Assembly: GCA_011525785.1 (NCBI GenBank)
Contig: WYBT01000040.1
Location: forward strand, 1-64,000
DNA: 64,000 nucleotides
Origin: Planctomycetaceae bacterium
Lineage (GTDB): Bacteria > Planctomycetota > UBA1135 > GCA-002686595
Direction: 5' to 3'
The notes under the pieces are model-generated. The model worked only from the letters and a program-made list of their open reading frames with translations, ran no database searches and was not told the origin of the DNA. Of this stretch, positions 24,794-34,651 are shown piece by piece; the stretch's first letter is position 1; each line of letters begins with the position of its first letter. A program made the position numbers and the translations under genes.

Positions 24794-27625
24794 ATGGCGG
24801 ATCAGCCCACCAGCGACAGCGGCGCGCTCGACGAACTCGTCGCGCAGGCGCTCGATGCGATCGAAGACGACGGCGAGGCCGGGCTCGAACGCGTGTACGC
24901 GGCGCATCCACAGCTCGCGGACATGCTGCGCGTGCGCATCGAAGCGCTGCGAGCCGCTGGACTGCTCGAGTTGCCGGGCGACGCCGCGCCCGAGCGCCTG
25001 GGGCCGTTCAAGCTGCTCGAACAGCTCGGCGCCGGCGGCATGGGCGTCGTGTACCGCGCGCTGCAAGAGGACCTCGGCCGCGAGGTCGCGCTGAAGGTCA
25101 TCCGCCCCGAGCAGGTCTACTTCCCCGGCGCGCGCAAGCGCTTCCGGCGCGAGGTCGAGATCATCGCCAGCCTGCAGCACCCCGGCATCGTGCCGATCCA
25201 CACCGTGGGCGAAGCGGGCGGCGTGCCGTACTTCGCGATGGACCTGCTGCGCGGCGAGACGCTCGGCGCCGTGCTCGAGCGACTTGTGGGCCGCGAGCCG
25301 GCGACGCTCACCGGCCGCGACCTCGCGCCCGGCGGCGCGGGCGGCACGTACTTGTTCGAGGGCTCGTGGGAGACCGCTTGCGCGCGCGTCATCGCGCAGG
25401 TCGCTCAAGCGCTCGACTACGCGCACCAACGCGGCGTCGTGCACCGCGACATCAAGCCGTCGAACGTGCTGATCACCAGCGGTCCCGCCAGCCGCGCCGT
25501 GCTGCTCGACTTCGGACTCGCCGCATCAAAGTCGACCGGCGACCTCACGCGCACGGGCACGTTGATGGGCTCCCTGCGCTACATGGCGCCCGAGCAAGTC
25601 AGCGGCGCGAGCGATGCGATCGGCCCGCACACCGACGTGTACTCGCTGGGTGCGACGCTGTACGAGCTGCTCACGCTGCGCCCGGTGATCGCGGGCGAAA
25701 CGCAGACCGAGATCCTGATGGGCGTGTCGCGCGGCGCCGAGCGCAAGCCGCGCGAGCTCAATCCGCGCATCGCGTTGGAGCTGGAGACCGTGTGCTTGAC
25801 GGCGCTCGAGCTCGAGCCGCAGCGCCGCTACGCCAGCGCGGCCGACTTCGCGCGCGACCTCGAGGCCGTGCTGGCCAACCGCCCGATCGAGGCGCGGCGC
25901 GCGAGCCTGATGCGGCGCGCGGCGCTGTTCGTGCGGCGCAATCCGATGCGCGCTGCGGCGCTGGCGCTGGGAGCGCTGCTCGTCGTCGGCGGCCCGGCGC
26001 TGTACGCGTGGCAAGAGCGCCGCGCGAGCAAGGTCGTCGCCGCGCAACGCGACCGCGCTGAGCGCAACGCCGCGCGAGCGCGCACGGCCGTCGAGCGCAT
26101 GCTCACGCGCGTCGGCGATCTCGACCTGCGTTTCGTGCCGCAGGCCGAGCCCGTGCGCCGAGCCGTGCTGGAAGACGCGATCGTGTTGCTCGAGGAATTC
26201 GCCGCCGACAACAGCGACGACGTGTCGTCGCGGCTGGAGGTCGCGCGCGCGCAGGCGCGGCTGGGCTCGCTGCTCACCGAACTGGGGCGCGCGAGCGAAG
26301 CGGCGGAAGCCTTCGTCAAGGCCATCGCCTCGATGCGCGCGCTGCGCGACGCGGGCCACTCCGACGAACAGCTCGCCGCCGACCTCGCCGACTCCCAGCT
26401 GGCCTGCGCTGATTCGTGGATCACCGCGGGCCACGAGTCGCGCGCGCTGGAGCTGCTCGACGCGGCGGTGCTCGAGTTCGAACGCCCCGGCGCCAGCGCG
26501 GGCGATCGCGCCTCCGCGATTCGAGCGCTGCAACTGCGCGGCAAGGTGCTGCTGGGCGCGGGAAAGCTCGACGAGGCGCGCGCGGCCTTCGAGCGTGCAA
26601 CGCGCGACGGCGACGCGCTGCTCGCACAAGCGCCGAGTTCGCGAACGGTGCAACGCTTCGTGTTCGCGGCGTGGAACGAGCTGGGCATCGCGCTGCTCCA
26701 GCGCTTCACCCCCGAGGGCCAGGGCAACGCCCAGGCCGAGGACGCGCTGGTGCGCGCGATCGCGATCGGCGAGGCCATGGTCGCCGCCGCGCCGCAGGAC
26801 CATCTGGCCCGCCATGAACTGATCAGCACGCGCAACAACTACGCGGGCGCGTTGCGCCGGCGAGCGGAGTTCGCCGCCGCGCGCGAGGTGTACGAGCAGG
26901 CGCTGAAGGAGTCCGAGGGGCTCGCGGCCAGCTTCCCCAGCACGCTCAAGTACAAGCTCGACGTCGCCATCGTGCTCAACCAGCTCGGCCTGTCGCACGA
27001 CATCGAGGGCGCTGTGCAGCTCGCCGAGCCGTACTACCAACGCGCGCACAAGCTGCTGGGCGAGCTGGCGAACGCCGCGCCGCACGACGCGCGGCTGTGG
27101 CACATGCTCGGCATCACCTGCGAAAACCTGGGCGCTCCGGCGCTCGCGCGCGGCGACGTCGACCGCGCCGTGGAGCTGTTGCACGCTTCGATCGAGGCCA
27201 GCGCGCGCGCGCTCGAACTGGCGCCCGACAACGACGAGTTCATCGGCTCGCAGCTGATCCACTGCCGCAGACTGTTCTTCGCGCTGCTCGACGACGGACG
27301 GCTGGTCGAAGCGGTCGAGGCCGCCGAACTCGGTCCGCGCGAGCTGCCGAACAGCTACCGTTCGTGGGCGCGCGGCGCGGTGCTGCTGGCGACGGCGTTC
27401 GAGCGTCTGCGCAGCGACGGCAACGTCGAGCCCGACGTCGCGGAGGAGCGGGCGGTGCGCTGCGGCGAGCGCGCGGTCGCCATGATGCGCAAGGCCATCG
27501 AGCTGGGCGTTCCGGGCGTCAGCGACCTGCGCCGGGCGAAGGACTTCGCCCCGCTGCACGGCTTCGAGCCCTTCGAGCGCCTGGCCGACGAGATCGCCGG
27601 CGCGCCCAAGCCGGCGTCGCAGTGA
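24794..27625 (+). CDS. Transmembrane Ser/Thr protein kinase with TPR-like C-terminus
   Basis: A 943-residue Hanks-type kinase. After a helical lead (residues 1-65) comes the kinase domain (about 70-375) with GAGGMGVVY (79-87), Lys101 in VALKVI, HRDIKPSN (217-224), DFG (239-241) and YMAPEQ; an insertion of about 30 residues precedes helix E. One membrane helix is at about 389-408 (LALGALLVVGGPALYAW). The last ~530 residues are TPR-like helical repeats, probably outside the membrane. The ATG at 24794 is used; a TTG three codons earlier is possible. No sigma gene lies next to it. Confidence 0.88.
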   Translation: MADQPTSDSGALDELVAQALDAIEDDGEAGLERVYAAHPQLADMLRVRIEALRAAGLLELPGDAAPERLGPFKLLEQLGAGGMGVVYRALQEDLGREVALKVIRPEQVYFPGARKRFRREVEIIASLQHPGIVPIHTVGEAGGVPYFAMDLLRGETLGAVLERLVGREPATLTGRDLAPGGAGGTYLFEGSWETACARVIAQVAQALDYAHQRGVVHRDIKPSNVLITSGPASRAVLLDFGLAASKSTGDLTRTGTLMGSLRYMAPEQVSGASDAIGPHTDVYSLGATLYELLTLRPVIAGETQTEILMGVSRGAERKPRELNPRIALELETVCLTALELEPQRRYASAADFARDLEAVLANRPIEARRASLMRRAALFVRRNPMRAAALALGALLVVGGPALYAWQERRASKVVAAQRDRAERNAARARTAVERMLTRVGDLDLRFVPQAEPVRRAVLEDAIVLLEEFAADNSDDVSSRLEVARAQARLGSLLTELGRASEAAEAFVKAIASMRALRDAGHSDEQLAADLADSQLACADSWITAGHESRALELLDAAVLEFERPGASAGDRASAIRALQLRGKVLLGAGKLDEARAAFERATRDGDALLAQAPSSRTVQRFVFAAWNELGIALLQRFTPEGQGNAQAEDALVRAIAIGEAMVAAAPQDHLARHELISTRNNYAGALRRRAEFAAAREVYEQALKESEGLAASFPSTLKYKLDVAIVLNQLGLSHDIEGAVQLAEPYYQRAHKLLGELANAAPHDARLWHMLGITCENLGAPALARGDVDRAVELLHASIEASARALELAPDNDEFIGSQLIHCRRLFFALLDDGRLVEAVEAAELGPRELPNSYRSWARGAVLLATAFERLRSDGNVEPDVAEERAVRCGERAVAMMRKAIELGVPGVSDLRRAKDFAPLHGFEPFERLADEIAGAPKPASQ

Positions 27626-27691
27626 CGTCGCGCGCTCAGTAACGTGTCGCGCTCCCCCGCCAGCCCTCTCCAAGCGCCCCCGCGACCCACG

Positions 27692-28936
27692 ATGAGCACG
27701 TCCCACCCCGCGCCCGCCGCCATCGGCGCGCGCCTGTCCGTGATGATGTTCCTGCAGTTCTTCGTCTGGGGCGCGTGGTACGTGTCCATGACGGGCTGGA
27801 TGAACACCAAGGGCCTGGGCGAGCTCACCGGCTGGGCCTACACCGTCGGCCCGATCGCGGCCTGCATCTCGCCGATCTTCCTGGGCCTCGTCGCCGACCG
27901 CTTCTTCGCCACGCAGCGCGTGCTCGCGGCGATGCACCTCGTCGGCGGCGCGTGCCTGCTCGCGATTCCGAGCGTGGTCGAAGGGCTCGACCCCGCCGCG
28001 CCGAAGGTCTTCACGCACCCGTACGTGCTGCTCCTGCTCGGCCACATGCTGTTCTACATGCCCACGCTGGGCCTGACGAACACGCTCTCGTTCCACAACA
28101 TGAGCGCGCCGGAGAAGCAGTTCCCGATCGTGCGCGTGTTCGGAACGATCGGCTGGATCGCGGGCAACATCGCAGTGAGCAAGCTCGAGGGCGGCGACAA
28201 GTCGCCGACGCAGTTCCTGCTCGCCGGCGGCGCTGCGGTGCTGCTCGGCCTGTACTCGCTCTCGCTCCCGCACACGCCGCCGCCCAGCGCCGGCAAGGCC
28301 GTCTCGACGCGCGAGATCCTCGGCCTCGACTCGCTCGCGCTGCTCGCCAAGCCCGGCTACGCGGTGTTCATCCTGTGCTCGTTCCTGATCTGCATCCCGC
28401 TCGCGGGCTACTACAACCAGGCGCGAAACTTCGTCGAGTACGTGGGCTTCGCCGAGCCGACCTTCACGATGAGCTACGGCCAGATGAGCGAGATCCTGTT
28501 CATGGTCTCGATGCCGCTGTTCTTCGCGCGCCTGGGCGTCAAGTGGATGCTCGCGGTCGGCATGCTGGCCTGGGTCGCGCGCTACGGCCTGTTCAGCTTC
28601 GGCGCAGACGACAAGGTCATGTGGATGGCGCTGGGCGGCATCCTGCTGCACGGCATCTGCTACGACTTCTTCTTCGTCACGGGCTTCCTCTACGTCGACC
28701 GCGCGGCGCCCAAGGAACTGCGCGGCCAGGCGCAAGGGTTCCTCGTGCTCGTCACGCAGGGACTGGGCCTGGGCGTCGGCGCGAAGGTCGTCGACGCGCT
28801 GGTGACGAGCCACACCGACGCCGCGAAGGTCCTCGACTGGTCCGGCTTCTGGCGCATCCTCGCGCTCGCCGCCCTGGTGGTGCTCGTGGCCTTCGTGGCG
28901 CTGTTCCGCGACTCGAAAGAGCAGCGCGCGACTTAG
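27692..28936 (+). CDS. MFS transporter of the nucleoside:H+ symporter type
   Basis: A 414-residue polytopic membrane protein with about twelve hydrophobic helices. It begins SVMMFLQFFVWGAWYVSM, a hallmark of NupG/XapB-like nucleoside transporters, and has FPIVRVFGTIGWI after helix 4 and DRxAPKELRGQAQG in the second half. The family imports nucleosides with protons; the actual substrate could differ, because Planctomycetes carry many such paralogs. It starts 67 bases after the kinase gene and converges on hsdR. Confidence 0.85.
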   Translation: MSTSHPAPAAIGARLSVMMFLQFFVWGAWYVSMTGWMNTKGLGELTGWAYTVGPIAACISPIFLGLVADRFFATQRVLAAMHLVGGACLLAIPSVVEGLDPAAPKVFTHPYVLLLLGHMLFYMPTLGLTNTLSFHNMSAPEKQFPIVRVFGTIGWIAGNIAVSKLEGGDKSPTQFLLAGGAAVLLGLYSLSLPHTPPPSAGKAVSTREILGLDSLALLAKPGYAVFILCSFLICIPLAGYYNQARNFVEYVGFAEPTFTMSYGQMSEILFMVSMPLFFARLGVKWMLAVGMLAWVARYGLFSFGADDKVMWMALGGILLHGICYDFFFVTGFLYVDRAAPKELRGQAQGFLVLVTQGLGLGVGAKVVDALVTSHTDAAKVLDWSGFWRILALAALVVLVAFVALFRDSKEQRAT

Positions 28937-28970
28937 CGGGCGGCGCTCGCGCGCGCGGGAGCCGCGCGGC

Positions 28971-31900
28971 TCAGCTGGCGCGAGCCGCCTGCCGCGCGCG
29001 CAGGTCGTCGTACAGGCGCGTGTAGTCGAGCAACAGCCGCAGAAGGCCGTCCTGCACCGACTTGGAGCTCAGCGCCTGCTCGCTCATGGCGGAGTGCGCG
29101 TCGTGCGACTCGATGATCGCGTCGACGAGCCCCTTGGACAGGTCCGGCGACGCTGCGAACTGCTCCTTTGTGTTGTTCGCGGCCTGCTCCTGCAGCGTCG
29201 CCGACTCCAGCAGCTTCGTCCGAAGCACCTGGTTCACGTACACCAGCTTGTCCTGGTCGGTCAGCTCGCCTGAGAAGAGCTCGTTGATGCGCTCGATCAG
29301 CTCGTAGAGCTGCGCCTTCTGCTTCTCGTTCACCACCCCCGCGCCGGCCTCGGTGATCGGGGGCAACGGCTCGCCGCCGCCCGCTCGCAGGCCCAGGTGC
29401 TCCGACCCGCGGTTCTTCAGCGCGTGGTGCGTGAGCTGGACCTTCGAGAGGTCGATGGCCGATCGCTCGCGCTCGAACTCGAGCAGCGGGACCAGCCGCT
29501 TGTAGAAGATCGCGCGCTTCTCGAGCGCGGTCTGGCCGTAGTCGAAGATCTGCGACAGGAACGTGTAGAGCCGCACGTAGTTGCCCATGTCGCGCCGGAA
29601 GAGCGTCAGCGCGTCGATCGACTCGCTCGCCGCCGTCTCCGCCGCCTTGTCGCTTTGGCTCTGCGCGAGCTGCAGCGCCTCCCGCGCCGCGCGATAGCGC
29701 CTCATCAGCCGGTCGTACACCGGCTCGAGCGCCGCCACGAGGTCGCTCTGCTTCGCGCGCGGGTCGAGTTCGACCTTCACCACGCGCTCGACTTCGTGGT
29801 CGTCGTAGTGCCCGGCCGCGTCCAACTTGGCGCGCAGGTCGAACACCAGGTTCGGATCGGTCGTCGTCTCCAGTTCCGCACGCTCGTAGTACGTCTGGAA
29901 CGCCGCCAAGACCTCCTGCGGATCGTTCACGAAGTCGAGGACGTAGGTCGTGTCCTTGCCCGGATACGCGCGGTTCAGGCGCGAGAGCGTCTGCACGGCC
30001 TGGATGCCGGCGAGGCGCTTGTCGACGTACATGCCGCACAGGAGCGGCTGGTCGAAGCCCGTCTGGAACTTGTTCGCGACGAGCAGGATGCGGTAGTCGT
30101 CGCCCTTGAAGGCTTCGCGAATGTCGCGGCGATTCAGCGCGGGGTTGAGCAGCTTAGAGGCCTCGCTAAGCGGGTCCGGCGCAGACTCGCGATCGTCGAC
30201 CTCGCCCGAGAACGCCACCAGCGTGCCGATCGCGTAGCCCTTGGCCTTGATGTACTTGTCGATCGCGAGCTTCCAGCGCACGGCCTCGACGCGGCTCGCG
30301 ACGACCACCATCGCCTTCGCGCGCCCGCCGAGCAGCGGCGCCACGTGCGCTCGGTAGTGCTCGACCACCACCTCGACCCTCTGCGCGATGTTGTAGGCGT
30401 GCAGCCTCACCCAGCCCATCAGCTTCTTGAGCGCCGCGCTGCGTTCGACCTCGCTCGAGTCGCGCTCCTCGCCCTGGTGCGCCAGTCTGAAGGCCACCGA
30501 GTAGCTGGTGTAGTTGCGCAGCACGTCGAGGATGAACTGCTCCTCGATCGCCTGCCGCATCGAGTACACGTGGAACGGCGCCGGCTTGTTGTCGGGGGCC
30601 GGCTTGCGCGTCGGATCCGGCCGCGTGCCGAAGATCTCGAGCGTCTTGGGCTTGGGCGTCGCCGTGAAGGCCACGAAGGTGATGCCGCGGTCGTCCGCGC
30701 GCGCAGCCATCTGGGCCGCGAGCACGTCCTCGCTGCTCACCTCGCCGCCGTCTTCGAGCTCCGTCTGCTCCTCCACCGACAGCACGGCTTTGAGCTTGGC
30801 CGCCGCCTCGCCGGTCTGGCTGCTATGCGCCTCGTCCGCGATCACCGCGAAGCGCTTGCCCTGCGTCGCGGCGAGCTGCCGCACCGCCTCCAGCGCAAAC
30901 GGGAAGGTCTGGATCGTGCACACCACGATCTTCTTCGTGCCCGACAGCGCCTCGGCCAGCTCCTTGCTCTTCGAGCCGCTCTCGCCCTTGATCGTCGCGA
31001 CGACGCCCGTCGTGCGCGCGAAGCTGAACAGCGCGTCTTGGAGCTGCGCGTCGATCACGTTGCGGTCCGACACGACCAGCACCGTGTGGAAGACCTTCCC
31101 GTCTGGGTATCGCGCGTCGTGCAGCTCGGACAGGAAGTGCGCCGTCCAGGCGATCGAGTTCGTCTTGCCCGAGCCCGCCGAGTGCTGGATCAGGTACTTG
31201 GCGCCCGCCCCGTCGGCCAGCACCGCTGCCTGCAACTTGCGCGTGACGTCGAGCTGGTGGAAGCGCGGGAAGATCGTGCGCGAGGGCTGCCCTTTCTTGT
31301 CGCGCTCGCCGATCAGGTAGCGCCCGAGGATCTCGAGCCAGCTCTCGCGCTCCCACACCTGCTCCCACAGGTACGCCGTGCGGTGGCCGCCCGCGGGATT
31401 GGGCGGGTTGCCCGCGCCGCCGCCGTTGCCGAGGTTGAAGGGCAGGAACTCCGTCGCGCTGCCGGCGAGCTTCGTCGCCATGCGCACCTCGCTGTTCGAC
31501 ACCGCGAAGTGCACCAGCGCGCCCTGCGGGAACGACAGCAGCGGCTCGAGCGCCTGTCCCTTCGGCCGCGGCTCGCGATCGAAGCGGTACTGGTCGACGG
31601 CGTCCTGCACGCTCTGCGTGAAGTCGGTCTTGAGCTCGACCGTCGCGACCGCGAGGCCGTTCAGGAACAGCACCAAGTCGAGGCAGTTCTCGTTCGCAAG
31701 CGAGTACTTCACCTGCCGCACGACGCGCAGCCGGTTCTTGCCGTAGCGCGCAAGAATCTCCGCATTGAGCGCGAACGCCGGCTTGAACTGCGCCAGCGCC
31801 ACCGGCCGCCGCAGCCCGAGCAACTCGACGCCAAAGCGGAGCACCTCGAGCGTCCCGCGCACATCGAGCTGCGCCCGCACGCGATCGAGCAGCGTGACAT

Positions 31901-32099
31901 CGGCCTTGGCGCCGTGGCTCTTCTCGAGCGCCTGCCACGCCTCGGGCTGCGACTCCTTCACCCACGCGATCACGTCGGCCGGGAACAGCGCCCGCGCGCG
32001 GTCGTACTTCGCCGCGTCGCCCGCTTCGTACAGCCATCCGTGCTTGCCGAGGTGCTCGCAGATCTCGACCTCGAAGCTCACTTCCTTGTGGAGGCTCAT
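28971..32099 (-). CDS. hsdR: Type I restriction enzyme, R subunit (HsdR)
   Basis: A 1042-residue restriction subunit that cleaves DNA after ATP-driven translocation. The N-terminal nuclease motif is visible: Asp141 (CLDLVLF) and Glu155-x-Lys157 (VELKTD). The helicase core follows, with Walker A HSAGSGKTNS near residue 310, DEAH in IADEAHSSQTG near 420, and AFTATPKPKTLEIFG. A C-terminal helical region binds the methylase. Length and order are normal, so the enzyme looks intact. Its ATG overlaps the hsdS stop codon (ATGA), making it the last cistron of hsdM-rhuM-hsdS-hsdR. Confidence 0.95.
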   Translation of the reverse strand: MSLHKEVSFEVEICEHLGKHGWLYEAGDAAKYDRARALFPADVIAWVKESQPEAWQALEKSHGAKADVTLLDRVRAQLDVRGTLEVLRFGVELLGLRRPVALAQFKPAFALNAEILARYGKNRLRVVRQVKYSLANENCLDLVLFLNGLAVATVELKTDFTQSVQDAVDQYRFDREPRPKGQALEPLLSFPQGALVHFAVSNSEVRMATKLAGSATEFLPFNLGNGGGAGNPPNPAGGHRTAYLWEQVWERESWLEILGRYLIGERDKKGQPSRTIFPRFHQLDVTRKLQAAVLADGAGAKYLIQHSAGSGKTNSIAWTAHFLSELHDARYPDGKVFHTVLVVSDRNVIDAQLQDALFSFARTTGVVATIKGESGSKSKELAEALSGTKKIVVCTIQTFPFALEAVRQLAATQGKRFAVIADEAHSSQTGEAAAKLKAVLSVEEQTELEDGGEVSSEDVLAAQMAARADDRGITFVAFTATPKPKTLEIFGTRPDPTRKPAPDNKPAPFHVYSMRQAIEEQFILDVLRNYTSYSVAFRLAHQGEERDSSEVERSAALKKLMGWVRLHAYNIAQRVEVVVEHYRAHVAPLLGGRAKAMVVVASRVEAVRWKLAIDKYIKAKGYAIGTLVAFSGEVDDRESAPDPLSEASKLLNPALNRRDIREAFKGDDYRILLVANKFQTGFDQPLLCGMYVDKRLAGIQAVQTLSRLNRAYPGKDTTYVLDFVNDPQEVLAAFQTYYERAELETTTDPNLVFDLRAKLDAAGHYDDHEVERVVKVELDPRAKQSDLVAALEPVYDRLMRRYRAAREALQLAQSQSDKAAETAASESIDALTLFRRDMGNYVRLYTFLSQIFDYGQTALEKRAIFYKRLVPLLEFERERSAIDLSKVQLTHHALKNRGSEHLGLRAGGGEPLPPITEAGAGVVNEKQKAQLYELIERINELFSGELTDQDKLVYVNQVLRTKLLESATLQEQAANNTKEQFAASPDLSKGLVDAIIESHDAHSAMSEQALSSKSVQDGLLRLLLDYTRLYDDLRARQAARAS

Positions 32100-33421
32100 G
32101 CGGCAGTCTCCGGTACGGCGTTGCGGACGTCGATCTGGCCTGTGACCGCCGCCGAGATCAGGGCGGAGCGGCGCTCGACGAGGAGCGCGACGGCGCTCTC
32201 AGCTTCCTCGATTAGCGCGTCAAACTTCGCGAGCTCGCGGTCTAGGAACTCGGCGATCGTGCGCTGCTCGCCGGGAGGAGGAACGCATATCGGGAGTGAG
32301 CGAAGCTCGCCTTGGCTCAGTGACGCACGAGTCACGATGTTCATCGTTCCAGCAAAGTGTCTGGCGACGGCTTGGTTCCTGAACAAGTAGACCGCGTACT
32401 GGGCAACGAGAACTTCGCGGTGTGGGCGAAAGCGGATGAGAAAGCCAGCAAACGTGGCGCGCGGAATCGTTCGAAGGCACGTCGAGGCAACGCCGATATC
32501 GTCCGTCGTCTCAGAGGTGCGGGTGAACAGGACGTCGCCCACCTCCACGCTGTACTTGTCTTGATCCTGCGACGTGCTGAGCACGAGGCCCGACGGCACT
32601 TCAGGCAGCACCGCGTTCTTGTAGACATCGCCATAGCTCACAAACGGGTCACCCGCTCCAAAAGCATCGCCGCCGATGCTGAGTCCGTTCTGTAGCGATC
32701 CACGGTATCCCAGTCGAACAAGGTCCCAGTGCGCGGGCACGTCGCCGAGCCACTCGACGCCGGAGGGCTTCATGGGGGCGGCGGGGTTGAGGCCCTTGGT
32801 GACGGCGTGGGAGATGACGGCCTGGCGCTTCTCCGCGAGCAGCTCGCTCAGCTTCTCCTGCTCCGCGATCAGCGCGTCGATCTTCGCCGTCTCCCGGTCC
32901 AGGAATGCCGCGATGGCGCGTTGCTCTGCTGGTTGCGGCACTAGTAGTGGCAGCCGCTTGAGGTCGTCGTACTTCATGGACTGGCGCAATCCGCTCCCCA
33001 TGGAATAGAAGGCCTTCTGCGAGTCGTACGCGCGCAGCAGCAGCGACAGGTAGTCAGCGTCGATGCTGACGGGTCGGATTGCCAAGTAGGCCGATGTGAT
33101 GATGCCGCGTTCTCGAACGACGCCCGTGCGGATGCTCCGCTGGTCGTTCTGCAAGTCGGTGAGCCGGAGCACGGTGTCACCAGGTTCGACGATCTGGTAC
33201 GTCTCAAACGACTCTGGGAGTAGCCCGTCGTTCGACGCGATGTCCTTGCGGACGATGTTCCCATAGCTGAGGGACAACAAGTTGTCCTCCTGCATGCCCT
33301 CGTTGCGCGATCGGCGCTCCGCCGCTCGGGCACACAACGGAGCGACCGCCCAATGCTCCGGCACCTCGCCGAGCCACTCGACGCCGCTGGGCTTGTACTT
33401 CGGGTATCTCGGGAAGCTCAC
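32096..33421 (-). CDS. hsdS: Type I restriction-modification specificity subunit (HsdS)
   Basis: A 441-residue specificity subunit with two target recognition domains. Each half begins with a KPSGVEWLG(E/D)VPxHW motif (residues about 9 and 215) and ends in a conserved helix, EQRxIAxFLDRExAKxDALI, a pattern that sets the spacing between the two half-sites. The recognition domains, especially bases 32,300-32,700, are visibly less GC-rich than the rest of the operon, as expected for exchanged TRDs. It overlaps rhuM upstream and hsdR downstream by four bases each. The recognised sequence cannot be predicted by eye. Confidence 0.95.
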   Translation of the reverse strand: MSFPRYPKYKPSGVEWLGEVPEHWAVAPLCARAAERRSRNEGMQEDNLLSLSYGNIVRKDIASNDGLLPESFETYQIVEPGDTVLRLTDLQNDQRSIRTGVVRERGIITSAYLAIRPVSIDADYLSLLLRAYDSQKAFYSMGSGLRQSMKYDDLKRLPLLVPQPAEQRAIAAFLDRETAKIDALIAEQEKLSELLAEKRQAVISHAVTKGLNPAAPMKPSGVEWLGDVPAHWDLVRLGYRGSLQNGLSIGGDAFGAGDPFVSYGDVYKNAVLPEVPSGLVLSTSQDQDKYSVEVGDVLFTRTSETTDDIGVASTCLRTIPRATFAGFLIRFRPHREVLVAQYAVYLFRNQAVARHFAGTMNIVTRASLSQGELRSLPICVPPPGEQRTIAEFLDRELAKFDALIEEAESAVALLVERRSALISAAVTGQIDVRNAVPETAA

Positions 33422-34476
33422 GACTCGTCCTTGGGTTTGCGCCGCTTGCGCTTGGGCAGCTCCCTCGCGAGTTCCTCGAGCGCCTTGAGCGTGTCGGCCT
33501 CGCCCTGGGCCTCCGCCAACTCGCGGCGGCGCCGGGCGAAGCGCTCGAACTCGGCCTGGGCCTTGTCGTCGGCAGCTTCACGGCTGACACGTCCCGCATC
33601 GGGCAGCACCTCGCGCTCGTTGAAGCGCAGGAACTCGTCGAGCTTGCGCGCCCAGTCGGCGAGGTGGATCGGCTGCTTGCGGCGCGATTGGTCCTCGGCG
33701 TAGTCGAGGAACATCACCACGATGCGATTGAGCTCCGAGATCTCCTCCTCGCGCAGGTAGTTCTTGGCGACCGTGACGTCCGCGCGTTGCACGACGCCGC
33801 CCTTCCAGGTCGTCAGCCCCATGTTGGGCTTGCTCGCATCGGCGCGCGCGGCGATCAGCTCGGGCGCGGTCATGCCGGTGACGGCGTGGTGGAGCTTGTT
33901 CTGAATGACCTGGAAGAGCTTGGTCGTGTCGGCCTCGCTCGCGCGGTAGTCGGCGGCGAGAGCGAGGATGTCGCGCAGGCGCGTGTACATGCGCCGCTCG
34001 CTGGCGCGGATGTCGCGGATGCGCTCGAGCAGCTCGTCGAAGTAGTCGGGCACGCCCGGGCCCGGCGGGTGCTTCAAGCGCTCGTCGTCCATGGTGAAGC
34101 CCTTCACCAGGAACTCGCTCAGGCGCGCGGTGGCCCACTGGCGGAACTGAGTGCCGCGCGGGCTGCGCACGCGGTAGCCGACGGCCAGGATCGCGGGGAG
34201 GCTGTAGTGCTCGATCTCGCGCGCGACCTGCCGGGCGCCTTCGGTTCGAACTATTCGGAAACTCCGAATAGTTGCCGTCGGGTCGACCTCGCGCTCCTCG
34301 AACAGCGTCTTGAGGTGCTCGTTGATCGTGGGGACGGAGACCTGGAACAGCTCCGCCATCAGCGCCTGGGTCAGCCAGAGGGTGTCGCCCTCGAATCGGC
34401 ACTGGATGGCGGTGCGGCCGTCCTCGGTCTGGTAGAGGACGAGGGACGAGCGCGGCTCGGGGCGCGGGTCGGTCAC
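33418..34476 (-). CDS. RhuM family protein inside the hsd operon
   Basis: A 352-residue protein of the RhuM (virulence-protein-like) family: LVLYQTEDG near the start, TLWLTQALMAELFQVSVPTI, TIRSFRIVRTEG, then YRVRSPRGTQFRQWATxRL, and further on YLREEEISELNRIVVMFLDYAE. RhuM genes are often found between hsd genes, but their biochemical role is not established. I chose the GTG at 34476, which has a Shine-Dalgarno-like CGAGGAG shortly upstream and precedes the conserved region; the frame stays open beyond it without homology. Its stop overlaps the hsdS ATG, so the two are translationally coupled. Confidence 0.85.
   Translation of the reverse strand: MTDPRPEPRSSLVLYQTEDGRTAIQCRFEGDTLWLTQALMAELFQVSVPTINEHLKTLFEEREVDPTATIRSFRIVRTEGARQVAREIEHYSLPAILAVGYRVRSPRGTQFRQWATARLSEFLVKGFTMDDERLKHPPGPGVPDYFDELLERIRDIRASERRMYTRLRDILALAADYRASEADTTKLFQVIQNKLHHAVTGMTAPELIAARADASKPNMGLTTWKGGVVQRADVTVAKNYLREEEISELNRIVVMFLDYAEDQSRRKQPIHLADWARKLDEFLRFNEREVLPDAGRVSREAADDKAQAEFERFARRRRELAEAQGEADTLKALEELARELPKRKRRKPKDES
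34249..34273. repeat. Perfect 10-base inverted repeat inside rhuM
   Basis: AACTATTCGG, a five-base spacer AAACT, and CCGAATAGTT form a perfect palindrome. It is AT-rich in a GC-rich setting and lies inside the rhuM codons for TIRSFRIVR. It could be an operator, a hairpin in the mRNA, or chance constrained by the conserved protein motif. Confidence 0.7.
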
Positions 34477-34651
34477 GGCGTAGCGGCTCCTCGAGGCGCA
34501 CGACAGCCCCAACCGTTGGATGCGAGGGCGCCCCTTGGAGAGCGACGTTCGGCGTTGCCCCAGGTTGCACGCGACGCCGAGATTCCGGGGGCGCAGCCGC
34601 GGCCAGCCAGGCTGGACGGCGCACGGCGCGGGAATCGGAGCTTGCTGGCCC

